A DNA stretch of 64,000 nucleotides from Magnolia sinica (GCF_029962835.1 NC_080575.1:40524336-40588335); one strand, 5' to 3'; shown: positions 46,119-58,209, counted from the first letter of the stretch. Numbers and translations: made by a program. Notes: generated by a model from the sequence alone, not told the origin.

Positions 46119-48224
46119 TGTTGAGGGTCAAATATTACATATTAGACCCCAGTTATTACTTGGTTTTACGTACATGATAATGTTTAACATCCTATTTTAA
46201 TCATGTTTTTGTTACAAAGTGAATTTAAGAGCTTGGACTAAAAAAGGTGCAAAAAGCATGGATTTAACACTCAAGAATCACCAAAGCAAGGGACGGATCT
46301 TAGGGTACCAAGATTGAAGAATTCACACGCTAAGGATCCAAGAAAATCAATTGTTAAAGATGAAGAAGCCTGAAAATCATTCTGAATGCAAGATCACAGG
46401 GTTCCCACCATCCGTTTGGGTTGAAATTTTATATCTGGCTTGAGGATCATAAAGTAACCGTACACCTCGAAATTCAGCCCTTGGATCTTTGTGAAAGTGG
46501 CCCAACGGATAGATCAACCCATAAATCATTGATCTGGGGCCCACCTGATCCTTGGATATGCTTCAGTTTTGGTATTAACCCCTTAAATTGGATGAGAGGG
46601 AGGATGGACGGAGCATATTTCTCATGAACATCATGATGGACCCCACATGGGGACAGGCATGTACATAGCACACACGAACGCGAGTGGCACCGGACCCTGT
46701 CCCTGGTCAAAGTCGGACTGACCCGACTCTTCTTGCCAGTGGACTGACGTGCGTCCGCTGGGATCATAGTGGGCCATCACCACCGTCCCGATGGATAATT
46801 GGGACCATCCATTCGACTAAGGGGGTGGCCACGACCATACCCACGGTGATTCCTTGGTCCTATATACATGTACACACGTAGATCACCGTAAAATGCAGGA
46901 TGAATGGCGGGAAGATTCGATCATTTGGGCCTCATCAAACTTGACCAAAACCACCCCTTTCTGACCGAAATCGAGAAAGAATCCAATGGATGGGGTGAAT
47001 CTCTTGGAAAACACCACTATGGGGCCCACCGAGCATCTCAGTGCAAGAAATTTCGCAAGATCGTGCGTTCGGGAAATTTGAAATTCTCCGGCAATTATGG
47101 CCCACCATCTTTGATCAGATCTAAGATTTGGACTTTCCAGAAGATGCACAGGCCCCAACTGACTCTAGTTAAGAAGAAAAGTCTGGGGTTTGGATAGTAA
47201 GCGTTCCAAAACTTGCGGCCAAACGCAACTTGGTTGTGTTGTTGCGGTTTTTTTATGCGTAAAAGTTCCGTTTGCACCACGGCCTCTCCACTGACTTCCA
47301 ACATCACCCCTGTTCTCTATAAAAAGAGACAGAGAACGTGGAGAGAGAATCATCAATCCTGGGACGTGGGTGAACGTGGAGGACAAGAGAGAGAGAAAGA
47401 GCGTGGCGGCATCGAGTCTCCATCCTTCTTCCTTCTTCGGTTTTTCCTTCCTTTTGATGTCATTTTTCTGAGACTTAGAACATCATGTCTATGATGAGAT
47501 AAACCTCTTAGCTAGGGCTAAGAGGTGAAGCTTGTAGCGTGATGGGGCGTTGTTTATGGCTTTGATTCATGTTACGTTGAACTATCCTTCATTTTGGTTT
47601 GATTATAAGGAATATTCATAGTTTTTAATGGTTTGTTGTGACTTAAATTACAACGGATCTGCGATAGCTTTGAGTATGTTCTTTTCATTACTATGATTGT
47701 GAAGTTAGGAAGCCTTGTTGTCACCATTGTCTCATGGACATGGTTGGATGATGGAATCCTTCCTAACGTTCATAACTCTTTTAGATTGGTTGTGGATTGG
47801 TTAAATTCTGTTGTTTGCTTTATCTCATGAGCATGGTTTTGTGATGGAATCAATTCTAATTCTCATACCTCTCATCTCTTGAAAATTGGATCAAAGGTAG
47901 TTCATATTTGGTTTTTAATGATATATCTTCTAACTGGATGAAGATGGGACTCTAAATCCAGTTGTGTTCGTGAATCAAGCATAGATCTCCTTGATCTTTA
48001 CAAGTGGATCCTTGGAAACCCTAGTTTCCAACCTTTGAATTTCACAAGTTTTAGTTTCATAATTCATCATTATTCTCTTACTTTCTCCTGATTTAGATTA
48101 CATCTTCTCCTAATTCTAGTTCGAGTTACTTTCAAATTACATACAAGGTTCAGTCCCTGTGGATTCGACCTCAGTCTTGCCGAGATTATTACTACATTGT
48201 AACCCTATACTTGGGGTGTGAACA
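46119..48224 (+). repeat. 3' LTR of element C
   Basis: TGTTGAGGGTCAAATATTAC...GGGGTGTGAACA, collinear with the 5' LTR and followed by the TSD CTTCA. TATA box at 47318-47324. The two LTRs differ by scattered substitutions and by the length of the (GA)n tract, so the insertion is not recent but is younger than the copia host. Confidence 0.93.
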
Positions 48225-48415
48225 CTTCATTTTGGTAAATCTTCCTACATTGATTCTTAGCTTTCTTTTCCTTTGACCTCAGTTTTAGATTTGAGATTTT
48301 TATTTTATTTTATTTTATTTTTTAGGGGGGTTCTAGTTTTCTTGTTATATTTGGGGATTTTCTTGCCCTTGTGCATTTTCTTCCTTTCCCCTTATCCATC
48401 TTGAGAATTTGATCT
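48225..48415 (+). other. Copia post-pol sequence resumed after element C
   Basis: Continuation of the interrupted copia element: CATTTCGCTTCA (left of C) joins TTTTGGTAAATC (right of C) once one CTTCA is removed. T-rich and non-coding up to the start of the next frame. Confidence 0.6.
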
Positions 48416-49640
48416 ATGTCAGAAGGAAAAGGGAAGGCCATTGTACCATAAAAGCATTTCAGGCCAAAGAAAACCAAGCTATGCAGTGATAATCACAATT
48501 CCTACATTTTCCCTTCTTCAAAAACTATATTTCAAGGAAAAGAAACAATTTTTGAACGGATTGTGAATCTACATAAAACCCTATGGAGTTGATTTACTTC
48601 TGGGAATGATTGGGTGGCACAACATATTAAATCTTGGTGATGAGCCCCATTATGAGCTAATATATTAATTTCTGGGATCCTGTCACTCTGTCCATGATAA
48701 TCCCCCATCTATAGACATCACATTGGGGAAAACAACCAAATGGATCACTCCTGTGAAAATGGCTCACCTCCTTGGGGTACGGGTATCTGGGATAACAGTT
48801 ACTAAACAAAATCTGAATTCTCTAGGAGTGTGGGGTGAAGTGACCCGATCCTTGTGCAATAACTTGACGATTCCCAAGAATTACAGAAACTATCTGCACT
48901 CTATGCATCTGGATCCAACGTTCAAAATACTCCGCAACATTTTCAGTATAAATGTGTATCCATGTGAAGTCAATGGGGATGAGATCTCTCCATATGTACT
49001 CAACATCCTGTATGATGTCAATTAAGGAATTCAATTGTGTCTACCCAATCTCATCTTGCGTCAATTAATCTTTGTTGTCCAAGGAAAGCATCTCAAGACT
49101 CTTCCATTCCCAAGTCTTATCTGTTTAATGTCTAGATTCATAGGGATGCCTCTTACATCTAATCCACCATGTCCTATTATTCGGTTCAATCAAGAAACCA
49201 TTTTGAACCTAAATTTAACTACCAACCAGTCTCTAAAAAGTCCTGGACATGATGAGGACCTAGGAGGAGATGATGATAAAAACATTGACATGCCAACTGC
49301 CAAAGACTCATGTCCTACCCCTGTGTTTTCTCAGAGCCCGAACTCGGTAGGTACTCGCGGCTTTCTGCACCGCAATGATCTCATCAGGCACATCCTAAAT
49401 GGACAATCAAGCATAGAAGAGCATGTTAAACAATGCAAAAGCTAACTTACTAGCATAGAACTAAGGCTCGACACTCTACAGCACATTGCACAACACATTG
49501 TAGAGTTGACTTTGAGCCGTCATGAACATATCGCTCCATGTAAGGATGCTCCACCTGCTCCAAGTGCACCCTATAGGTTTTTTCCAGTGACATTAAATAT
49601 CTTTTTGGATGTCCTGGCCCATTTGATTGATTCATAATTG
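48416..49640 (+). pseudogene. Env-position ORF of the SIRE-like copia element (broken)
   Basis: Starts MSEGKGKAIVP then a stop. It continues in other frames with ERIVNLHKTLWS, TPVKMAHLLGVRVSGI, SPYVLNILYDVN and RQLIFVVQGKHLKTLPF. The string of short helices with a downstream 'LP..ICLMSR' block resembles the 'putative plant transposon protein' type of domain, which I also see in A2 ORF1. It ends in a Ser/Asn/Asp-rich tail (about 49190-49440). In SIRE/Maximus elements an extra frame is usual in this place (called env-like). Stops and frameshifts make it non-functional. Assignment of the domain is by eye and needs a profile search. Confidence 0.55.
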
Positions 49641-50163
49641 TACATCAGTAGATTAGATGTTTGGTGATATGTTAGATGTTTATTTTTGTTAGATATGTAA
49701 TTTTGGATATTTATGCCCATGGTTGGGGCTATGTTTTTCTTTTTGAATGATGATATTTTTTAGATACTCATGCCATTTTGGGCATTTTATTTGATACATC
49801 TATACATGAGGTATGGCTTTAGTTGTTTCTCACATATTTCTTGTCCTTAATTCTATTACTTTGAGATATGTGATTGGTTCTCCAACTTCAGTTATGAAGA
49901 ATTAATAGCATTGCTTTATTTTGACTAACCCTTTGCCAATGATTGACAAAAGGGGGGAGAACAATATTCCCACCATTATGTGTGTCTATACGTATATTTT
50001 ATGATAATGGTGATGCAGGAAGACAGGAGGAGTAGCAACTCAGGGAACAATTCTGTTCTTGTAAAAGTGTAATGGTTGAGTTGTAAAATTGTGTGATTTT
50101 GAGTTGTATACACAATTTAGTTTTTCCTAGGTGTTTTGTCACGTAATTGACAAATGGGGAGAT
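49641..50163 (+). other. Copia 3' non-coding region with polypurine tracts
   Basis: Two purine tracts after GATTGACAAAA/AATTGACAAA: AAAAGGGGGGAGAA near 49949-49962, and ATGGGGAGAT at 50154-50163 directly before the LTR start. The GTCAATTGACAAAAGGGGGAGA style is typical of SIRE-like elements. The doubled tract is noteworthy. Confidence 0.65.
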
Positions 50164-50851
50164 TGAAAGTGCCCTTGTTTGTCAATTAACATGACGTTTG
50201 AGTCAAAGAGTCGAGTGAGCCCCACATTAAAGATTACAAGATTGAATACTCAACATGATGAAGATGTTCAAAGTATTTCAAAGGTAAATTAACCCTCACA
50301 TCTCATGCCCAAAATACCCCAAGTAATAATTCCCTTAAAAGTGGTCTGATCTTTTCCAAAATTAACAAGGAAAATATCTAGGTAAGGTTAGAGAAATAAA
50401 AATTAAGTTGCAAATAAATCTGAATAGGCACATGTGTTTTGCAACTTTCAATGCCATTGAAAAAGTGCCCCATTTTGTCCAGCAACCAAACCAATATTCT
50501 AGACAAATGTTCAATGACATCGAACTTACAAGTTCGATGACATCGAACCTATCTTGATGACATCGAAAATGGGCACTTTAAGGTCCAGCAAGATCAAAAG
50601 GAAAATCAGTAAAATGATCAATGAATCGAAACTTGCTCGATGTTATCAAATTTCAAAATTCAATGTCATCGAATGAGCATTTGATTCATTGAAAATGGAC
50701 TAGTTTTGTCCAGTAAATTTCTTAAGAAAAATCCTAAAATCTTCGATGGAATCAAATTGCCTTCAATGACATCAAAATTCAAATTTCAAAGACATTGAAG
50801 TATGTTTGATATCATCGAATTTGTGAACCAAACTATCCAGCAAGCTCCAAG
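50164..50851 (+). repeat. 3' LTR of SIRE-like copia, cut by LTR B4
   Basis: Begins TGAAAGTGCCCTTGTTTGTC after a polypurine tract. It contains repeated TTCGATGACATCGAA-type palindromes (50511-50820) and stops at 50851, where the B4 LTR begins. The rest of the LTR would lie beyond B4, outside the window. A 5' LTR for this element was not identified. Confidence 0.65.
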
Positions 50852-52958
50852 TGTCACGCCCCAAATTCAGAAACCAGGCTCACAAAATTCCTGATCACCG
50901 AATCCGGTGCCGATAGCCTCCATAGTACCCCATTCTTGGCTCCCAGCGTCCATACGCCAGATTCCGATCTTAGGATCCTACAGAGAGGATTTTCCAATGT
51001 ATATTTAACTCGTAATAAGCATAACCACAAGTTTACTCAAATCATAAAGGCAACATCATCATCATATATCCACTAATATAAACATTTAAATACAATGCTG
51101 AAAGGAAAGTACATATGTCAAAATCAAAGCTCTAGAAGGTCGCTACACGCTCCAAGCTCAATGCTACTGCAACCTAACGCCACCTGCACACATCTATCAT
51201 GCATAAGCTCATAGAAAGCTTAGAGGGTGGTAAAAGTGTGTGCGATGCACGTGCTAAGCAGATAGATATCAGAGTAAGCGGAAATACTACAAGTAAGTCT
51301 ATAAATCATTCAATATTAGAATATGCAATGCAGATTAGCTATGCGCAGAATCATAGAGAACCAAATATCAGATGTCGATGATGCTATGCAATATACAAAT
51401 CCTGAAGAGCCACGAATACTGTCATTCTCATCTAGGCCATACATCAAACCTGCACGTATCGTACAATCATCCGGGGATAACTCCGTCTCACAAGGAGTCC
51501 CATAATCATCTCAGCCCAATGGCATCTGCTTTAATCAATCACCCATCACAACATCCATACGAATGATGGAGGTCCATAGAAGGACGGTGGATCTAGTCCA
51601 AATATCAAGATATGCTCACTAATTTAAAACGTGTCACGATAGTTAAGGAAAGATCCAACTTATTGCCACCACAACATCGGACGATGCTCCGGATGTGGGA
51701 CAAAGTTTCACCTTCACTGTATGCACAGTAGCCTACCAATCACTAGTAGCTCGCTCAGGTCCTCATGCCCCGCCCACATGCACCTGCCCACATGTGATTA
51801 CAGTGATGGAGCGTCACAATATCCCCCACTAAGGGCAGATCGAGTCTAAGTGCAATAAGTGGGCTTCCTTACCCTCTTTATCACACAATAAACTGGACTT
51901 CCCTATGGGGGCCAATATATACACAAGGTGGGCTCCAAGGTATAGGTATCATGATGCTATGTTGTCACATACTCATAATCGGTATCGATAACTGGCCTTG
52001 ATAATTGGCCTCGGCAATCGGAATCGGCCTCGACAATCAGCCTCGATAATCAGCCTTGACAATCAGAATCGTCCTTGATAATCGACCTCGACAATCGGAA
52101 TCGGCCTCGATAATCGGAATTGGCCTCAACAATCGGCCTAAGGCAAGGTCAAAATGTGGACATTTAACCATCATTGCCCATCAATGTAGACATTTAACTA
52201 ACATTGCTCCCAAGTAGTGGCACACATAGAGCCAAACATAAAGTGGGCCCATGGCCTCACATAAAGGCCTAATATACATCACAATGGGCCTTATACAAGG
52301 GCTACAAAAACATCACAATGGCCACGCCATATGGGACAAAAATAAACCTCATTGGGCCTTACCAAATGGGTCAGAAATACATCACAATGGGCCTCATCAT
52401 ATGGGCCGAAAATATATCCAATAGGGCACGATATATGGGCCGAAAATACATCACAGTGGGCCTTATCAAATGGGCCTTACCCACTCGGCCCTAATATACA
52501 TAACAGGTGAGCCCCGTACATGGGTGATTAATACACAACAGATGGCCCTGCACACGGCCCTCAAATATATATTAATGAGCCCTCATTACATCAAGGGGGC
52601 CGCATCTCATGGGCCTAATTATATCATATTGGGTGGGCCGTGCATGGCCAGCAAATGGGCCTGCACCTTCCAAATGGGCCCACCAAATGAACAGCATGGA
52701 TGCACAACACATATATCATGGTGTCCCACGAGGCTGGGTACGGCGCAGATGGAACAGATAGATAGTGTGGCTAAAATACATGCATCAAGGTGGGCCATAC
52801 GTCCATCAAAATGGACAGACGGTGGGGATATACCCATACATCATGGTGCGGCACATATAACACCGTCCACAAGAGGACGATTGTGGATACATAATACAAG
52901 CAGCAGGTGGGTCCCACCTGCCGACACGTGTGTGGGCAGGGCTCCACGTCAAAACAAA
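50852..52958 (-). repeat. Family B LTR copy B4, first part
   Basis: Left edge TGTCACGCCCCAAATTCAG, the minus-strand LTR end. Landmarks TTCCGATCTTAGGATCC, CTCGTAATAAGCATAACC, the TCATAATCGGTATCGATAAC block, short minisatellite (51960-52145) and GGGCCT array (52200-52640) follow in B1 order. At 52958 it is broken by element A2 and resumes at 63081. About 300 bases of LTR sequence (equivalent to B3 39790-40100) are missing at the break. Confidence 0.8.
51657..51848 (-). repeat. Partial short LTR (TRIM-like) inside B4
   Basis: CGGATGTGGGACAAAGTTTC, CCTTCACTGTATGCACAGTA and GTCACAATATC match the inverted short LTR of the chimeric insertion. The last ~30 bases match the purine tract that precedes the short LTR there. 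No second arm is present. Confidence 0.75.
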
Positions 52959-55786
52959 TGGACTTAAGTGAATTGAGTCATTTCACTGGTAGGCCAAATC
53001 TAAGAATTTAGACAATTAGAATATGACCAAATTAGACCCTCAAATCAGGGGAAATTTCCAACACATATTAGTATACTTGTGGCCCTGATCGAGTATCGGT
53101 GACCGTTGAACTGAAACTGGTCCGCCACGGTTGATTTGTAAACCCGATCGGACCAAAAACTAAACTTGACCTAGATCCAATGTTTGGGAGCTTAAGTCCG
53201 ACCGCACGCAAAGAAGGGGCCTCCAGAAGTGCTCTGTTGGATCAGAATAGTCCCTATTTGGCTATAACCTAAGTATATCATGGCCCTGGGGCCATTGAGC
53301 TCACGTTTAAGCCTATATAAGGGTCTTAAACCCTCTCTCTCTCTCATTCCATACGAATTTGGAAAACCCTAAGAGAGAGAAGAGATAAAAGAGAAGGAAA
53401 GAGAGAGAAAGTGAGAGAGAGAGTCAGCGTTTCTTCCTAGGATTCAATCCCATTACTCCACATGTTAATCCACCATTCATGTATCGCTTTTCCGATGATT
53501 CTGATCCCATTTTTAGGTAAGAAAACCTAACCCTAATCTGTTTTAGGGTTTCAAATAGAGTAAATGATGAATTAGCTAACCTATTTCATACTTTAGGTTG
53601 CCGTTATGCCATAGATGACAAATTAAAGAACGAACTGAGTTCGTTACGAGTCTACCGGCGAAAGGTGCGGACAATAAATATTTAGGTTATGGTTTTCAAG
53701 GCTTTCAATGTCAGTTAATGATTTATGATTGACTTGAATGCTATCACATGCTTAACTGCGATGTTTCCAGCACTTTACACATATATATGAACTATGTTGA
53801 ATATAGTGTATTCTACGTGTTTGTTGATATGTCTGAATGAATATGGAATTTGAATTTGTGCTTGCCATGATTATTAGCTATGGATATATCCTTGTTGTGT
53901 ACGTGGAAACTCTTTTGAAAAAGGGGCTTGCCGGGATGTACATTATAACTAATCTATTACATGTGTGTAATATGTGTAGACTAAGTGTTTGATAAAATGC
54001 CTGAATAAGGAAATATTTATTTAAATGCATGTAATGAGGGTATTGATATAGGATTCTCAATTCTCTTAACTATGGCTATAGTTTCCTTTATGTAACCTAC
54101 ATCGCTACTACGTGCTTTATGGTTGAAATGCCTATGTATGCTAACGTGTACCCTGTGTATTCGTTGAAATGCTCATATGAGATTTGTATTTAAACATGCT
54201 GTTTGGCTTAATGTGAATGCTACTGTATGAAATGTGATTGGGGCTACGATATAGTCCAGGCAATCGGTAATGGTTTACGATAGGTGGTCGTACTACATAG
54301 CCATGATAGACACGCCCGATGAATCCGAGTCGTACACTGCTAGTCGACAGTGGTTAGGCCATGCGGAGTGCTTGTGCGCTCCATGTCGATCGGCTCGATG
54401 TATGCTCATACCAATCGAGCTTGTCAAGTAACCCGATTGACCCGATATATGTTCACCATGTATGGACATTATTGCTTGAACCTAAGGTACCAAACTCACC
54501 AGTGGAAACTCCGTTTACCTTGGTATCTCGATCAGCTAAGACTCATGAGCCGGACATAATGGTATGGGACACCGTGGTCATACTGTCGGCCTACGCTGGG
54601 GTGACGAGCCTCCTCGTAGTGTCCAGTGAGCAACCCAAACTTGTGAGCCAAATACGGTGGTATGAGACACTGTATTCGAGCTGTCGGCCTACACTGGCGC
54701 AGCCTGGCTGTGGTCCCCAGTCGGGTTGGTGACAAGCCTTCAAAAATATACTGCCAGTTAGTAGGGCATTGGTGCAGTGACCTTGAGCATACTCTGAGAC
54801 TGCGTTGAGCCGACGAGCCTTTTCGTAGCAACTAGAGTATAAACTAAGCCTACACTGATTAGGTGACGAGCCCTTTGTAGTGACTTAAAACCGCAATATC
54901 GTATGAGATTTACTAGGACTGACAACCCTAGAATGGATCATTGTTCGGAAAATGATATAAAGGAGGTACCTTAGCTTCCCAATCCTGCTATATGAATAAA
55001 CCTAAGTAAGAACCTGGCTAATCATGTACATGCACCGCATTACGTGTGCCTTTGGCGTAGCAGGTCAAGCACTGAGGAAGGGTTGCATGCCGCGATCGTG
55101 AGATGAAGTCACTGAGGGAGCACAGGCGAGGGCATGCATCATTATTTCATATCATTCTTGCATTAACAAGAGTACTTAGGACCTGATTATTGTATTGTGT
55201 TATCATTACTGCTTGACTGAATCGATAACATGTTAACCTTTGCTTTATTGTTCCACTGAGTTGATCACTCACTCCTACGTTACGAGACGATGTTTTAAAC
55301 ACCAACCAGACCCTGTTTTATTTTCAGATGATAGCGATATTTGCGAAGCGGAGCTAGACTTTTATGATGATAAGGAGGGTTTCTCCTATATGCAGCTATC
55401 AGGTGGGTCTATGTAGACCATTTCTGATTGACGGGGTTATAGGGATGATGATTAGATGCCATTACACTTGTTATTTTACACCTTTGGAACACTCATGTAT
55501 CTTCATTTTGTTCATTTTTGGAGTATACATCTATATATTTGTCTTTGAATCATGTTCACACTCTGGAGACTTACAACAGTTTATATATTTTATATATTTA
55601 TAACAGTCTTCCGCTTGCGAAAGTTAACTATCTCTGGAGTATGACATGCTATTTTGGTATAATCCCACTCATGTTTAATGCACTAATATGAACAGCATTC
55701 AATCATCATCATCTATGTTGCATAAGTGATGCGTTGGAACTCGGGAGCTGAGCTTCTGCTCGACCCCCGATTTTCAAGGCGTTACA
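52959..55786 (+). repeat. Left LTR of A2, 5'-truncated
   Basis: Homology with the right LTR starts at GGACTTAAGTGAATTGAGTC, equivalent to position ~425 of the full LTR, and runs to the end CAAGGCGTTACA. TATA box at 53314-53320. Iterated GTGACGAGCC motifs occur between 54600 and 54880. Confidence 0.9.
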
Positions 55787-55789
55787 AGT

Positions 55790-55801
55790 TGGTATCAGAG
55801 C
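55790..55801 (+). other. Primer-binding site of A2
   Basis: TGGTATCAGAGC, perfect tRNA-Met-i complement, three bases after the LTR end. Confidence 0.9.
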
Positions 55802-56054
55802 ATGATTTGGATTAAACTGGACCTGGGTTATGGTTACACAATGCACACTGATGTATTCTGACTTAGGAGGGTGCGACAAAACGTAGAAACGGGCTTAGGC
55901 TTCCCAGTTTCGCCAATTAGCGAAATCGACCGTAAAAATTGAACTCGTAGGCTTTCACGATCACGTGAAATGATCCCAATGCCCTTCTAGACCATCAATC
56001 GATAGGTTTAGATGAAAATCTAACTGGTCCCACACTCAACAAAATTGAGAATTC

Positions 56055-56540
56055 GTGAATGTGTGTAAGATGGAACCCAAAACGACTCGCAAAAATGTCG
56101 GGGGCCAAGCGGAGCAATCCGGGGGGATCCAAAGTGGACCCCGCATCACTCTAGCATCCCGGGGAGGGGATATCATCACCCAAAGGGTGAGCCCTCACCG
56201 GAGTATCCAGGGACCAGCGATGGCATCGCCGGATCGGCGAGGCCTCACCAATTCCCTGGATCAGGCCTGTCGAGCCGACGCGGGTCGGTCGGGCCGACAC
56301 TGGTGGGGTTCTGGGTGGCCCACCAAATCAGGTAAAAAGGATTTTTTTTTCCCTTCCATTTTCTTCCCCTCTTCGTTTCTCACCCCTCTAAGTTTTCCTT
56401 TCTATCCAAAAAAACCCTTCCTCCTCTCTCAAATCTCCCCTCCATTCTCTCATTTTCTCATTTTCCTTCAAGACATACACTCCTCTACCATTTTCATCAA
56501 AACCCACCTCCTATCTCTCTCATTTCCTTCGATTTGAGTG
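56055..56540 (+). other. A2 leader with short GC-rich frame
   Basis: A 160-codon frame (starting MNVCKMEPKTTRKN) is open but has no recognisable domain. Its second half is low complexity and pyrimidine-rich (SFLTPLSFPFYPKK). The same zone in A1 is diverged and has no matching frame. More likely leader than gene. Confidence 0.45.
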
Positions 56541-56673
56541 CACATACCTTCCATTTGTGTCTCATATATCTCCAAGTCTAACAACCCATTCTATTTCCCC
56601 ATATCATTCCACTTTCATGTCTCTTTTCGAGCTTGTGACCGCCATTTTCTCCATTTCCACGCTTCTTTCCCTC

Positions 56674-57905
56674 ATGGAGAAGAAGAGAGCTCCCGTGGAT
56701 GAAGCCGGGCCTAGTTGCCCTACTCATTCAAGGAGACCGAGAGGCGCCACTGCAAGTACGAGCATCGATCGTGAGATAAGAACGAAGCGAGACCTTGATC
56801 CCTAGGCCCCCCTTGAAAGGGCTCTGCTAGCAAAGTTGTCTCATGGAAGATATGTGGGCCGTAGGGTTCTCTTTGAAGCACATGTGGATGAGCGGCTCTT
56901 TGGGGAGCATCTGTTGATGGACCGCCTGGCTGAGGCCGAGTGGGGTCCCGTGTTTGAGGGTAAATCTCGTGCAAATGCGCCACTATTCGAGCTTTCTACG
57001 TGCATATACAGGAGCCTATGTTGGAGCCTTTGCAGTTCAAATTTTCCGTGGGAAGGCGAGGACTCACAGTCAATGCTAGCTTGATAGCCCGAGTCATGGG
57101 AATGCCACTTGGCAAGGTCCATGCTAGTGAGAAGACCCTCACGACCGCGCGTGAAAGAGATCGTCGTACATGATTCCTTTGTGGCCAATTGGCCCACTGG
57201 AATCTAAACAATAGTCTCCTGGCGACCAATATGACCAACGACTTTCGCCTGCTCCATCATATTTTCATGTACAACGTGCATTCCAGGTGGAGCAACCACG
57301 GCGAGTGCACACGCCTGATGGTGGACTTCCTGTACCGGGCTGGGCAGGGAGAGAAGTTGTGCATGCCTACGTATGTATTACGATAGATAGTTCTGACTAC
57401 ACGCTCTACTAAGACGGCCATTTCACTCCCATTCGGCCGACTCATATGCAAGCTTGCGCGCGAGTTCCCCTATAGACTTGGCGGTGAAATTCCTATGCCA
57501 ATTCACTACATCAACAACACTACTCTCAACAACATGGAGATTGGGCCACGACAGCGTCAAGCCCGACTCGACGAGAGTGAGGATGAAACAGAGAGTGAAA
57601 AGGAAGAGAGTGATGAGGAAGGCAGAGATGAGATAGAAGAAGAGCAAGGAGAGGAAGAAGAGGAGGCCCAAGACACTGATGAGGGCTCTCCTCCTGCTGC
57701 ACAGAGTCGCAATGATGATCAGGCTACTATACAAGACCGCTTGGCTCAACTTGAGGAGGGCCAGGCTGCCCTGCAACAAGAGGTTGGGGAGACCCGGGCT
57801 TTCATGAAGCAAAAGTTTAGCAGGGTATCTCGCACCTTGAGGGTTATCCTGTGTTGCCTGTAGGACAAGGGTGTACCTCCACCGTCACCGAATTCTGATG
57901 ACTAG
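56674..57905 (+). pseudogene. A2 ORF1: 'putative plant transposon protein'-like domain with acidic coiled-coil tail
   Basis: Starts MEKKRAPVDEAGPSCP. It reads on through a stop at 56803 and a frameshift near 56985 into FKFSVGRRGLTVNASLIARV, then LAHWNLNNSLLATNMTNDFR and LLHHIFMYNVHSRWSNHGEC (57190-57310), and PFGRLICKLAREFPYRLGGE (57430-57490). This layout, with a helix-rich core containing LLHHI...NV...R and a later PFG.LI.K block, is that of the 'putative plant transposon protein' type seen in several plant retroelements. The tail has a run of Asp/Glu (57555-57680) and a coiled coil (IQDRLAQLEEGQAALQQEVG). Role unknown. It lies upstream of gag, an uncommon place for elements with a tRNA-Met primer site. 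Confidence 0.65.
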
Positions 57906-58209
57906 TCGTACCTGTAGTCATCTTTTATTTTGTCTTGTTGTTTATTTTCTTCTTATTTCTATGTGCAGCCTTGATAGGCTTAGTAATGTGGTCGCGTAGT
58001 TAGCATGTTTTAGTATTTGAAGCTAGTTTAAATTAGCTCACCTGCATTTTCTGTCATGATTCATGTAATACTGCATCTCATGTATTGTGACAATTTTGGT
58101 AAATGGAATGCATAAAGCTTCTTTGAATTTGAATGTGAGTGATGCGTGGATGCGTGTATGATCTTGTGCTGAATCCGACATGGGTTGCGCCCTATGTTGT
58201 ATATAGGGA

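Larger units (their letters stand above)
29903..48224 (+). mobile_element. Element C: Athila/Tat-like Ty3/gypsy retrotransposon with nested insertion
   Basis: Structure seen: 5' LTR 29903-32052, tRNA-Asp-type primer site, gag, protease, RT, RNase H, integrase, a ~1.1 kb 3' non-coding region, and 3' LTR 46119-48224. A perfect 5-base TSD CTTCA is at 29898-29902 and 48225-48229. Removing the 7,050-base insertion at 36829-43878 gives an element of about 11.3 kb, normal for this lineage. The coding region has many stops, the protease aspartate is lost, and the integrase glutamate position is lysine, so it is dead as an autonomous element. It lies inside a copia element. Confidence 0.92.

Noticed and set aside
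52470-52967. 165-codon open frame as a gene
   Set aside because: It is the product of the GGGCCTAATATACATCAC array and MITE-like phrases in LTR B4 and crosses into the A2 LTR.
57423-57812. Minus-strand hydrophobic frame (membrane protein)
   Set aside because: It is antisense to the Asp/Glu-rich tail of A2 ORF1; the Leu/Phe run is a by-product of GAG/GAA codons read backward.
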